From: Gammaproteobacteria bacterium
GTDB lineage: Bacteria > Pseudomonadota > Gammaproteobacteria > Steroidobacterales > Rariloculaceae
NCBI GenBank assembly: GCA_022820625.1
Contig: JAJEFE010000046.1
Location: 1 to 35,190 of the forward strand
Length of the DNA: 35,190 nt
Reading direction: 5' to 3'
A model generated the notes under the pieces. That model ran no database searches and had not been told where the DNA came from. It worked only from the letters and a program-made list of their open reading frames with translations. A program made the position numbers and the translations under genes. Below are positions 29,648 to 35,190 of the stretch, piece after piece; position 1 is the stretch's first letter; each line of letters begins with the position of its first letter.

Positions 29648-29731
29648 GCCGGGATGGCGGAATTGGTAGACGCGCCGGATTCAAAATCCGGTTCTGGCAA
29701 CAGAGTGAGAGTTCAAGTCTCTCTCCCGGCA
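29648..29731 (+). tRNA. tRNA-Leu, anticodon CAA
   Basis: Complete 84-nt cloverleaf. The acceptor stem GCCGGGA (29648-29654) pairs with TCCCGGC (29724-29730); the discriminator base is A. The anticodon stem CCGGA/TCCGG encloses the loop TTCAAAA, giving anticodon CAA at 29682-29684 (reads UUG). A long variable arm (TCTG...CAGA) is typical of leucine tRNAs, and the T arm is GAGAG-TTCAAGT-CTCTC. CCA is not encoded. It marks the boundary between core genes and the accessory region that follows. Confidence 0.97.
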
Positions 29732-29841
29732 TTCCTTCCTGTACGCGTGGCTCGTCCGGTGCCGTCATGGACCGATGAATCATATCCCTTGAATTGCCCT
29801 ATTGGCGGCCATCATGCTGGCGGAGCGCCAGGAACGGGATT

Positions 29842-30534
29842 TCAGAAAGCAAAGGCTTCTACGTCAACTCGGTCTGTGTACGCTGGCAAGTTGTCGAACG
29901 TCGAATCCAACGATTCGCGGGTCAGCGCCTGGGCGCCGTAGGAGAGCATCTCGGTAGGCCAGGACAGCGCCGGGTCATTGGCCACGTTTTGAAGGATAAA
30001 CACGTCGCGACCGAGCCTGAGAGCTTCCCAACCCTGGTGACGGGTTCCGCTCTTTTCGCTTGCTTCGACGATGACGGTGGCATCCGTCAGCAGCGCCATG
30101 GTCCGGTTGCGCATGGGGAAGTTCCCCGGCATGCACGGATACCCGGGCGGGAACTGGGAGACGGCGGCATGGCTGGACATGATCTGCCGTTGCAGTGCCT
30201 GGTTCTCGGCGGGATGGCACGATTCCAGTGGGGTGTCTAGTACGGCCACTGTACGGCCACCGAACTCGATGGCGGCGGTGTGCGCAGCGGTGTCCACTCC
30301 GGCGGCCAGCCCGCTGACGACAATGATTCTGCGTCGCACGAGTTCCTTCACCAGGCTGCGCGCGCGCTTGAGCCCGGACTCGCTGACCCGCCGGGACCCG
30401 ACCACGGATACGCGCCGTCCGGTGCGCAGCAAATCGGCGTCGCCCGCGACATGCAACGACTGTGGCGCGTTCTTGCGCTCGACGTCGTTGAGTTGACCGA
30501 GCAACTGATCGGGAGTGTAGAGCGCTGTGTTCAA
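29842..30534 (-). CDS. Stand-alone DprA/Smf-like Rossmann protein
   Basis: A 230-residue protein with the DprA (Smf) Rossmann-like fold, a SLOG-superfamily member. Signatures: VSVVGSRRVSESG near 43-54, VVSGLAAGVDTAAH near 72-85, GGRTVAVL, GNFPMRNRTMALL near 137-149, VIVEASEKSGT and AALRLGRDVFI-like (GWEALRLGRDVFIL). Classical DprA loads RecA on incoming single-stranded DNA. This one lacks the N-terminal SAM domain and C-terminal winged-helix domain, and is short (DprA is usually 300-400 residues). The first possible start is TTG 30534 with no convincing ribosome site. It lies in an accessory cluster next to a tRNA gene, so a defence or mobile-element role is possible by inference. Confidence 0.8.
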   Translation of the reverse strand: MNTALYTPDQLLGQLNDVERKNAPQSLHVAGDADLLRTGRRVSVVGSRRVSESGLKRARSLVKELVRRRIIVVSGLAAGVDTAAHTAAIEFGGRTVAVLDTPLESCHPAENQALQRQIMSSHAAVSQFPPGYPCMPGNFPMRNRTMALLTDATVIVEASEKSGTRHQGWEALRLGRDVFILQNVANDPALSWPTEMLSYGAQALTRESLDSTFDNLPAYTDRVDVEAFAF

Positions 30535-30640
30535 GGGGTTAAGGCTAGTTCAGTCCGATTGAATGTATCCGAGCCGGAAGAGGCGCAGCGTCAGGACTTG
30601 CTCGCTCTCCACTCACGCCGCGCAAGCCGTCAAAACTCGT

Positions 30641-30922
30641 CTACGCGGAGAACTGGAGTTTTACGCCGCAGGCATCCGCCACTTTTGCGAGCGTGTCGAG
30701 GCGCGGATGCCTCCGGCCGGACAACGCCCGCGACAGCGCAACCCGATCTACCTTCGCGCGCCGCGAGAGCTCGGACACGCCACCCTGGGCTTCGGCAATA
30801 TTGCGAAACGCCTTCATGAGCAGTCTCGGGTCGTCCATCTCCTCAATGGTGGCGTTCAGGTAGGCTGCGAAATCTTCCGGCGTTTGCAGAAATTCGCTAG
30901 CCTTATGAACCTTAATTGGCAT
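30641..30922 (-). CDS. HigA-type addiction-module antidote protein
   Basis: A 93-residue helix-turn-helix protein like the family of putative addiction-module antidotes (XRE/HigA-like). It has the family N-terminus (LQTPEDFAAYLNATIEEMDDPRLLMKAF) and the HTH GGVSELSRRAKVDRVALSRALSGRRHPRLDTLAKVADACGVKL. ATG 30922 has GGAG seven bases upstream; the open frame upstream is non-family. The cognate RelE/HigB-type toxin gene, usually just upstream, is not present: that position holds the end of the Rpn gene. It is therefore an orphan antitoxin, or a stand-alone regulator. Confidence 0.85.
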   Translation of the reverse strand: MPIKVHKASEFLQTPEDFAAYLNATIEEMDDPRLLMKAFRNIAEAQGGVSELSRRAKVDRVALSRALSGRRHPRLDTLAKVADACGVKLQFSA

Positions 30923-30952
30923 TTCGTTTCTCCGCAGTGGCGGGTGACTTCG

Positions 30953-30987
30953 CCGAGGATAATTTCGGCTCGTCCTACGACGTCGTG
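30953..30987. promoter_or_regulatory. Candidate operator upstream of HigA-like gene
   Basis: The 81-base gap between the Rpn stop and the HigA-like start contains an inverted repeat GCCGA-8-TCGGC (30953-30970) and a perfect palindrome ACGACGTCGT (30978-30987). Antitoxins of this type autoregulate from such sites, so one of these may be an operator; short palindromes also occur by chance. Confidence 0.3.
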
Positions 30988-31003
30988 TTGGCAGGGTCAG
31001 CAT

Positions 31004-32005
31004 TCAATGCCGATTGTCACCCCGGTCTGCATCGAGCCACTCGAGCAACTCGGCACCCGCTCCGCAATCGACGATGCGCTCCCCGATCCCTGCGAGACGT
31101 TCCGGGTCAGAGATGTCGGCAAGATGGCGGACCAGCGCGTTGCCGATCGCAGTGCCGAACTTGCGGGTCGCCTGTCGGCACAGCAGGTCACGCTCCGCCT
31201 CAACGCCTTGCTTGAGTCCTTCCTCAAAGCCTTGCCGGTGCCACTCCGCCTCCCACTCCTGGACGCGCTTCGCCAATGCCATCATCTCCCCTTCCTCCGT
31301 CGCAATTCCCGCAAACTCCCGCTCCAGCGACGCGATCGCCGCCGCTGCGTCCGACTGCGGGAACATCCTCGGGGCCACCAGGCGCAGCCAGTCGAACACC
31401 GCCCGCCGCGGCTCGCCGCGCAGCCGGTCGAGCAACGACCGCACCCGGGCGCACATTTCATCCAGAGTCTCCGCAGCGTTCAGCTCGAATACCGCGGTGA
31501 CCAGGTTTTCCCGAGGCAAATCCTCCCGCGCCCGGCGGTTCGCGTCAAGCAGAAGGTAGTTGCCGCTCAACGGTAGCCACACCTCGCCGTCGGGCGTAAC
31601 GCCCACTTCCGCGACCCCGCCCAAAGCGTTCCATGGACTGTCCCCCGAGTACAGCACCAGCGGCAACACCCGGACCTCGCCGTCGGCGTCCGATTTTCCC
31701 TGCCGGCGCAGCCGCTCGCGGGCCACCTCGGCGTAGGCGCGCATTCGCGTGGCCATCGATGGATCGACCGTGGATTGGAACTCGATCAGCACCGCGAGCG
31801 AGCGCCCGCTGCCATCGCCGTAATCCACACGCCAGGCCGCGTCGCCGTGCCGTTGCCTGGCGTCGGCGTCCACCGAGTTCGCTGGCTGCTGCCGCAGCGT
31901 CGAGATGTCGAGGCGCGCGGCCACGGGACGTGCGAAGCCCTTGAGCAAATGCTCGATGAGGACGGGCAGGCCGAACAGGCGTTTCCAGGCAGCGTCGTGG
32001 TCCAT
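31004..32005 (-). CDS. Rpn-family PD-(D/E)XK nuclease
   Basis: A 333-residue protein of the Rpn family (recombination-promoting nuclease/putative transposase), proteins that cut DNA and stimulate RecA-independent recombination in E. coli. The nuclease core is visible: Asp55 in GDAAWRV, then Glu75-x-Gln77 in LIEFQS with the preceding hydrophobic strand, followed by MRAYAEVARERL. A helical middle (LDEMCARVRSLLDRL) and a coiled stretch with MALAKRVQEWEAEWHRQGF lead to a DUF4351-like C-terminus (RKFGTAIGNALVRHL, ELLEWLDA). ATG 32005 fits the family start (DHDAAWKRLF). A decayed second copy lies at 33212-33736. Function here is inferred from the family. Confidence 0.85.
   Translation of the reverse strand: MDHDAAWKRLFGLPVLIEHLLKGFARPVAARLDISTLRQQPANSVDADARQRHGDAAWRVDYGDGSGRSLAVLIEFQSTVDPSMATRMRAYAEVARERLRRQGKSDADGEVRVLPLVLYSGDSPWNALGGVAEVGVTPDGEVWLPLSGNYLLLDANRRAREDLPRENLVTAVFELNAAETLDEMCARVRSLLDRLRGEPRRAVFDWLRLVAPRMFPQSDAAAAIASLEREFAGIATEEGEMMALAKRVQEWEAEWHRQGFEEGLKQGVEAERDLLCRQATRKFGTAIGNALVRHLADISDPERLAGIGERIVDCGAGAELLEWLDADRGDNRH
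31021..31695. repeat. Long direct repeat, copy A (in intact Rpn gene)
   Basis: Positions 31021-31336 align without gaps to 33232-33547 with only scattered mismatches, and 31510-31695 align to 33551-33736. The offset changes from 2211 to 2041, so about 170 bases present here are missing from copy B. The two copies are in the same orientation and bracket the HAD gene and the NUDIX fragment. Confidence 0.9.
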
Positions 32006-32284
32006 GACGGGAGTTTCGCAGGGGACGCCGACGCTCGGATACAGACATTTCTGGGCGAATTGCACCGAAACGACGCCAAGATTGATGATTTGCCAAGCGC
32101 CAAAGAGCGCGAGAACGGACCATGGCACGAAGACCGGAAAACTTGAGTTCCGTCCTATGCGGGAATTACATGGCTCGCCAACCGCGCGTCATGGGTTCGC
32201 TGCAATTGCGACCGTCCTTACGAGTAAACAACCACTCACCGTCATCTCCCATAATGGTGCTGAGGTCGTCATTGGAGTTCGCGA

Positions 32285-32971
32285 ATGAGCCAGATCGAAG
32301 CCATCTTTTTCGACCTCGACGGCACGCTGACCGATCCGAAGGTCGGCATCACACGCTGTATTCGACATGCTTTGCGGGCGCTTGGCGTGACCCCACCCGA
32401 CGCAGACGACCTGACCTGGTGTATCGGCCCACCGTTACTGGAGAGTTTCAAGTCGATGCTGGGTGACGATGCGTTGGCCGCCGTCGCCCTGCAACACTTT
32501 CGGGCGCGATTCTCCGAAATCGGGCTGTATGAGAACCGACTATACGATGGCGTACCCGAGGCGTTGGGACGGCTGTCCGGCAGGGGTACCACGCTCTACG
32601 TGGCCACCAGCAAGCCCCAGGTGTACGCAGAGCAGATCGTCGAACACTTCGGTCTGGCCGCCTGTTTCGAGGGTGTTTTCGGTCCTACCCTGCAGGGCGA
32701 CCGAGTGAGAAAGACTGACCTGCTGCGGTGGGCGCTGCGGGAAACCGCTGTGAAGGCTGAAGCGGCCGCCATGGTGGGGGATCGGAGTCACGACATGGTC
32801 GGTGCGACAGACAACGGAATGCGCACCGTTGGCGTGCTTTACGGCTACGGTTCGCGCGAGGAACTGGAGGCATCCGGGGCGGAGCTGCTGATCAACAATC
32901 CGGGGAAGTTCGTCGAAATCCCAAATGCGTGGCCCTATGCAGGACGGTCCCACACGACTCGATCCGGATGA
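32285..32971 (+). CDS. HAD phosphatase, phosphoglycolate phosphatase-like
   Basis: A 228-residue HAD-superfamily hydrolase with a C1-type helical cap, closest in pattern to Gph/PpaX-like phosphatases. Motif I is FFDLDGTLTDP with the nucleophile Asp10, motif II is YVATSKPQ, the conserved lysine lies in RVRKTDLL, and motif IV is MVGDRSHDMVGATDNG. The cap includes IGPPLLESFKSML and YENRLYDGVPEAL. TGGAG lies 7 bases before the ATG. The last ~16 residues run into sequence unlike the family, next to a NUDIX fragment, so the 3' end may have been altered by rearrangement. Substrate unknown. Confidence 0.88.
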   Translation: MSQIEAIFFDLDGTLTDPKVGITRCIRHALRALGVTPPDADDLTWCIGPPLLESFKSMLGDDALAAVALQHFRARFSEIGLYENRLYDGVPEALGRLSGRGTTLYVATSKPQVYAEQIVEHFGLAACFEGVFGPTLQGDRVRKTDLLRWALRETAVKAEAAAMVGDRSHDMVGATDNGMRTVGVLYGYGSREELEASGAELLINNPGKFVEIPNAWPYAGRSHTTRSG

Positions 32972-33119
32972 CCACTCAGAATGCGGGTGGTTCTCGCTTG
33001 AGGAATGCATGGAGCGTGTCCACTACCGGGGACTGAAGGACGGTCTGGCTGCCGTTCATGAATACGTCACGGGCACCGAATCCGCGGCGAGGGAACTGTG
33101 CCTGTATCAACAGGGGTAG
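32955..33119 (+). pseudogene. C-terminal fragment of a NUDIX-like hydrolase
   Basis: In the frame ending at the TAG of 33117-33119 the translation RLDPDDHSECGWFSLEE, ERVHYRGLKDGLAAVHEYVTG resembles the C-terminal part of NUDIX pyrophosphatases (the HSE.RWFSLEE.....YRGL pattern). The NUDIX box (GX5EX7REUXEEXGU) is missing because no upstream sequence in this frame encodes it. The fragment overlaps the HAD stop region. I infer a gene remnant left by deletion; the assignment rests on pattern memory. Confidence 0.5.
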
Positions 33120-33211
33120 CAATACTCCTTCCCGACAGGAAGAACATCAAGAAAAACAGCGTTTTCGTCGGGATGAATTCTTCAACGAGTGGCGTGGAGC
33201 TTGTGCGCCGA

Positions 33212-33736
33212 TCAATGCGCGTCGGTGCCGTCCCGGTCTGCATCGAGCCACTCGAGCAACTCAGTGCCCGCTGCGCAATCGACGATGCGCTCCCCGATCC
33301 CTGCGAGACGTTCCGGGTCGGAGATGTCGGCAAGATGGCGGACCAGCGTGTTGCCGATCGCAGTGCCGAACTTGCGGGTCGCCAGTCGGCACAGCAGTTC
33401 ACGCTCCGCCTCAACGCCCTGCTTGAGTCCGTCCTCAAAGCCTTGCCGGTGCCACTCCGCCTCCCACTCCTGGACGCGCTTCGCCAATGCCATCACTGTC
33501 TCTTCCTCCGTCTCGATTTCCGCATTCTCCCGCTCCAGCGACGCGATTTTCCCTCGGCAAATCCTCCCGCGCCCGGCAGTTCGCGTCAAGCAGCAGGTAG
33601 GCACCGCGCAACGGCAGCCACGCCTTGCCTTCTGCCGTGACGCCCACCTCGGCAGCGCCCCCCAACGCGTTCCACGGGCGGTCCCTCGTGTAAACCACCA
33701 CCGGCAACAAGCGGACCTCGCCGCCCGCGTCCGATT
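33212..33736 (-). pseudogene. Decayed second copy of the Rpn nuclease gene
   Basis: The 3' half (33212-33547) encodes the same C-terminus as the intact gene (MALAKRVQEWEAEWHRQGF, RKFGTAIGNTLVRHL, ELLEWLDA). The 5' part (33551-33736) encodes LPVVVYTRDRPWNALGG, LLLDANCRAREDLPREN in another frame. About 170 bases of the middle are deleted at 33547-33551, which shifts the frame, and the N-terminal nuclease core with the ExQ motif is absent beyond 33736. The product cannot be a functional nuclease. Confidence 0.9.
33232..33736. repeat. Long direct repeat, copy B (decayed)
   Basis: Same-orientation copy of 31021-31695 with a 170-base internal loss. Homology ends sharply after GCGTCCGATT at 33736, the point matching 31695. 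Recombination between copies A and B would remove the HAD gene. Confidence 0.9.
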
Positions 33737-33805
33737 CTGGAAGGTTCCGGTTGCTTGTCATACCATGTCTGTCACGAGCCTGCCCACCAGAGGAGGATCT
33801 CCGGC

Positions 33806-34090
33806 GTGGCCACAGAACGACTCAGCTTGCGCATCGACGCGGGTCTGAAAAAGAGCCTTGAAAAAGAGGCTAGGCGGGAAGACCGATCCGCTTCCTATCT
33901 TGCGGTCAAGGCGATTGAAGCCATGCTTCGAAACCGGGTCGAAAAGCGCGCCGCGGTCCGCGCTGCGATCGCTGAGGCCAGCAAGGGCGAGTTCATCTCG
34001 CAGGAGGCGATGGACACCTGGATAGACTCCTGGGATTCCGACGCGGAGCTGCCGCCACCGGAGCCGGATATTCAAATCCGCTCGCGTTAG
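33806..34090 (+). CDS. Ribbon-helix-helix antitoxin of ParE-type pair
   Basis: A 94-residue protein with an N-terminal RHH DNA-binding domain (ERLSLRIDAGLKKSLEKEA, RSASYLAVKAIEAMLRNR) and a C-terminal segment suited to bind a toxin (KGEFISQEAMDTWIDSW). The GTG at 33806 is preferred because AGGAGG ends about 9 bases upstream; an ATG at 33755 would add 17 residues and has no such site. The gene is followed after 3 bases by the toxin gene, an arrangement typical of ParD/RelB-ParE operons with autoregulation by the RHH protein. Confidence 0.88.
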   Translation: MATERLSLRIDAGLKKSLEKEARREDRSASYLAVKAIEAMLRNRVEKRAAVRAAIAEASKGEFISQEAMDTWIDSWDSDAELPPPEPDIQIRSR

Positions 34091-34093
34091 CCA

Positions 34094-34381
34094 ATGCAAC
34101 TCGTTTTCCTGCCGTCCACCCGTTCGGACCTGTCGTGGATGCGGACCTACTACACGAGCGTGTTTCCGCCCGGGGCGAATCGCGCCGCGGAGCACTATCG
34201 AATGGCCTGCAGTGTGATCCGCAACAATCCCCTTATCGGTCACCCAGTGGAGGACATGCCGGGCGTGCGTGAGTTTCCTATTCGCCGCATGCCGTTTTCG
34301 GTCATCTATCGAGTTGTCGATGACCGGATTGAAGTGTTGCGTATCTGGGACCAGCGCGGAGATCGTTCTGGGCTCGTCTGA
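34094..34381 (+). CDS. RelE/ParE-superfamily toxin
   Basis: A 95-residue toxin-like protein. It begins QLVFLPSTRSDLSWMRTYY, with NRAAEHYRMACSVIRNNPLIGHPVEDMPGVREFPIRRMPFSVIYRVVDDRIEVLRIWDQR, the usual RelE/ParE layout ending in a beta-strand plus a conserved basic tail. Members of the superfamily cut ribosome-bound mRNA or poison gyrase, and which applies is not visible here. The start is 3 bases past the antitoxin stop. Confidence 0.88.
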   Translation: MQLVFLPSTRSDLSWMRTYYTSVFPPGANRAAEHYRMACSVIRNNPLIGHPVEDMPGVREFPIRRMPFSVIYRVVDDRIEVLRIWDQRGDRSGLV

Positions 34382-34412
34382 GCGGCAGGGTACAATCGCG
34401 CAACCTTGGCGT

Positions 34413-35012
34413 TCACCCGGGCGGCCGCACCAGGTAGCCGAGCTTCGCGCCGAGTCCCCGCGCCGTCCACATCTGGCGCCCAAGGCGCGCGAAGCCGTGG
34501 AAAAAGACCACGAAGGGATTGACCGTGTTGAGCGGTGTCGTGATGCCGTACACGACCGGCTCGCGCTCCTCGGCGAAGGTGCCGAACAGCCGGTCCCACA
34601 CGATGAAGATGCCGCCGTAGTTCTTGTCGATATAGCACGGGTTGCTGCCGTGATGCACCCGGTGGTGCGAGGGCGTGTTCATCACGGCCTCGACCGGGCG
34701 CGGCAGCTTGCCGATCGTTTCGGTGTGCAGCGGGGTCTGGTAGACCTGCACCACCACTTCGGAAAAGAGGACGAGAATCGGATTGAAGCCCGCCATCACC
34801 AGCGGGACGTGGAAGAAGAGCGGGAAGAATCCGTCCAGGGGACCGAAGCGGTAGGCGACGGAGATGTTGAAGTAAGGCGAACTGTGGTGAACCGTGTGGG
34901 TTGCCCACCCGATCCCCACCCGGTGCGTGAATCGGTGCTCGAAGTAGTAGGCAAGATCGGCCAGCACCACGCACAGCGCGATGGACCAGGGCGTGATGGG
35001 GATCGTCATCAC
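34413..35012 (-). CDS. Sterol desaturase/fatty-acid hydroxylase family protein
   Basis: Integral-membrane diiron enzyme of the fatty-acid hydroxylase superfamily. Histidine clusters are HRFTH (26-30), HTVHH (39-43) and HHRVHH (116-121), all in the expected order. Hydrophobic segments alternate with these (IALCVVLADLAYYF, FFPLFFHVPLVMAGF). GTG 35012 is the first start in the annotated frame, giving 199 residues. However, in the same frame the upstream codons 35013-35060 read like family sequence (KCLYVGTYYFVYEYFRV), and the frame stays open to about 35132 without an ATG, so the N-terminus is missing, altered or in another frame. A different frame has ATGs upstream. Converges with the toxin gene; substrate unknown. 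Confidence 0.75.
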   Translation of the reverse strand: MMTIPITPWSIALCVVLADLAYYFEHRFTHRVGIGWATHTVHHSSPYFNISVAYRFGPLDGFFPLFFHVPLVMAGFNPILVLFSEVVVQVYQTPLHTETIGKLPRPVEAVMNTPSHHRVHHGSNPCYIDKNYGGIFIVWDRLFGTFAEEREPVVYGITTPLNTVNPFVVFFHGFARLGRQMWTARGLGAKLGYLVRPPG

Positions 35013-35190
35013 CCGAAAGTACTCGTAAACGAAATAGTAGGTACCGACATAGAGGCACTTGCGTTGTGGCGTTTTTTGGCCGCCGCCGATGTCTTGGATG
35101 GAGCCGCGATTCGTTCTTCGAGGGCATGATGAGGCGCCAAGTCGGCTCGTTCGGTTGAAAAGGCCCCTGGGTTCCGCTCAAATGGGAACG

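Noticed and set aside
29700..29731. Possible attachment-site direct repeat of the tRNA-Leu 3' end
   Set aside because: No second copy of the CTCTCTCCCGGC-type end was seen within the window, so an att site is not supported here.
32032..32146. Plus-strand frame with plausible coding texture (ending ENGPWHEDRKT), upstream of the HAD gene
   Set aside because: Short, without a start of its own or a recognised family, and antisense partly to the extended Rpn frame. It could be a gene remnant but cannot be shown.
33126..33145. Small hairpin CTTCC-CGACA-GGAAG after the NUDIX fragment
   Set aside because: Only 5 bp and no T-tract, in a region already disrupted by rearrangement.

Overview
The window looks like a chromosomal segment of a GC-rich gammaproteobacterium, probably an uncultured or little-studied lineage. 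The main evidence is synteny. Read on the minus strand, the order queA-tgt-yajC-secD-secF, (suhB divergent), trmJ-iscS-iscU-like-iscA-ndk-rlmN-pilF-rodZ-hisS-yfgM-bamB-der is the backbone known from Pseudomonas, and its distal part (ndk to der, then xseA) from Escherichia. Several genes usually found in that backbone are missing here: cysE/iscR before iscS, hscB/hscA/fdx/iscX after iscA, and ispG between rodZ and hisS.

Region 1 (1-4146) holds xseA (exonuclease VII large subunit) on the plus strand. It converges on an NHL-type beta-propeller lipoprotein and a MetX-family acyltransferase, whose sequence resembles the O-succinyltransferase (homoserine or serine) branch. Region 2 (4222-16218) is the long minus-strand housekeeping block: ribosome maturation (der), outer-membrane assembly (bamB, yfgM), translation (hisS), cell shape (rodZ), type IV pilus assembly (pilF), rRNA/tRNA methylation (rlmN, trmJ), nucleotide balance (ndk) and a reduced Fe-S module (iscS, a degenerate IscU-like scaffold, iscA). 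suhB lies divergently from trmJ. Region 3 (16252-21646) is the Sec auxiliary complex (secF, secD, yajC) with the queuosine genes tgt and queA.

Region 4 (21851-29529) is more lineage-specific. It has a class I aspartate aminotransferase, a 994-residue FAD/Fe-S dehydrogenase of the YdiJ (D-2-hydroxyglutarate dehydrogenase-like) type, an HpcH/HpaI-type aldolase with a signal peptide, and a three-gene set of ECF sigma factor, membrane anti-sigma-like protein and exported two-PDZ protein.

Region 5 (29648-34381) starts at a tRNA-Leu(CAA) gene and looks like an accessory island. It has a stand-alone DprA/Smf-like protein with a TTG start, a HigA-type antitoxin with no adjacent toxin, an Rpn-family PD-(D/E)XK nuclease, a HAD phosphatase, a NUDIX fragment, a second decayed Rpn copy that forms a long direct repeat with the first, and an intact RHH-ParE toxin-antitoxin pair. 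A sterol desaturase-like diiron membrane enzyme with an unclear N-terminus closes the window. No intergenic stretch exceeds 300 bases. No CRISPR array, rRNA or complete insertion sequence was seen.

The best candidates for something unusual are the pruned isc cluster with its ligand-poor IscU-like protein, the Rpn/HigA/DprA-like trio beside the tRNA gene, and the exported aldolase. None of these is demonstrated to be a new system from sequence alone.
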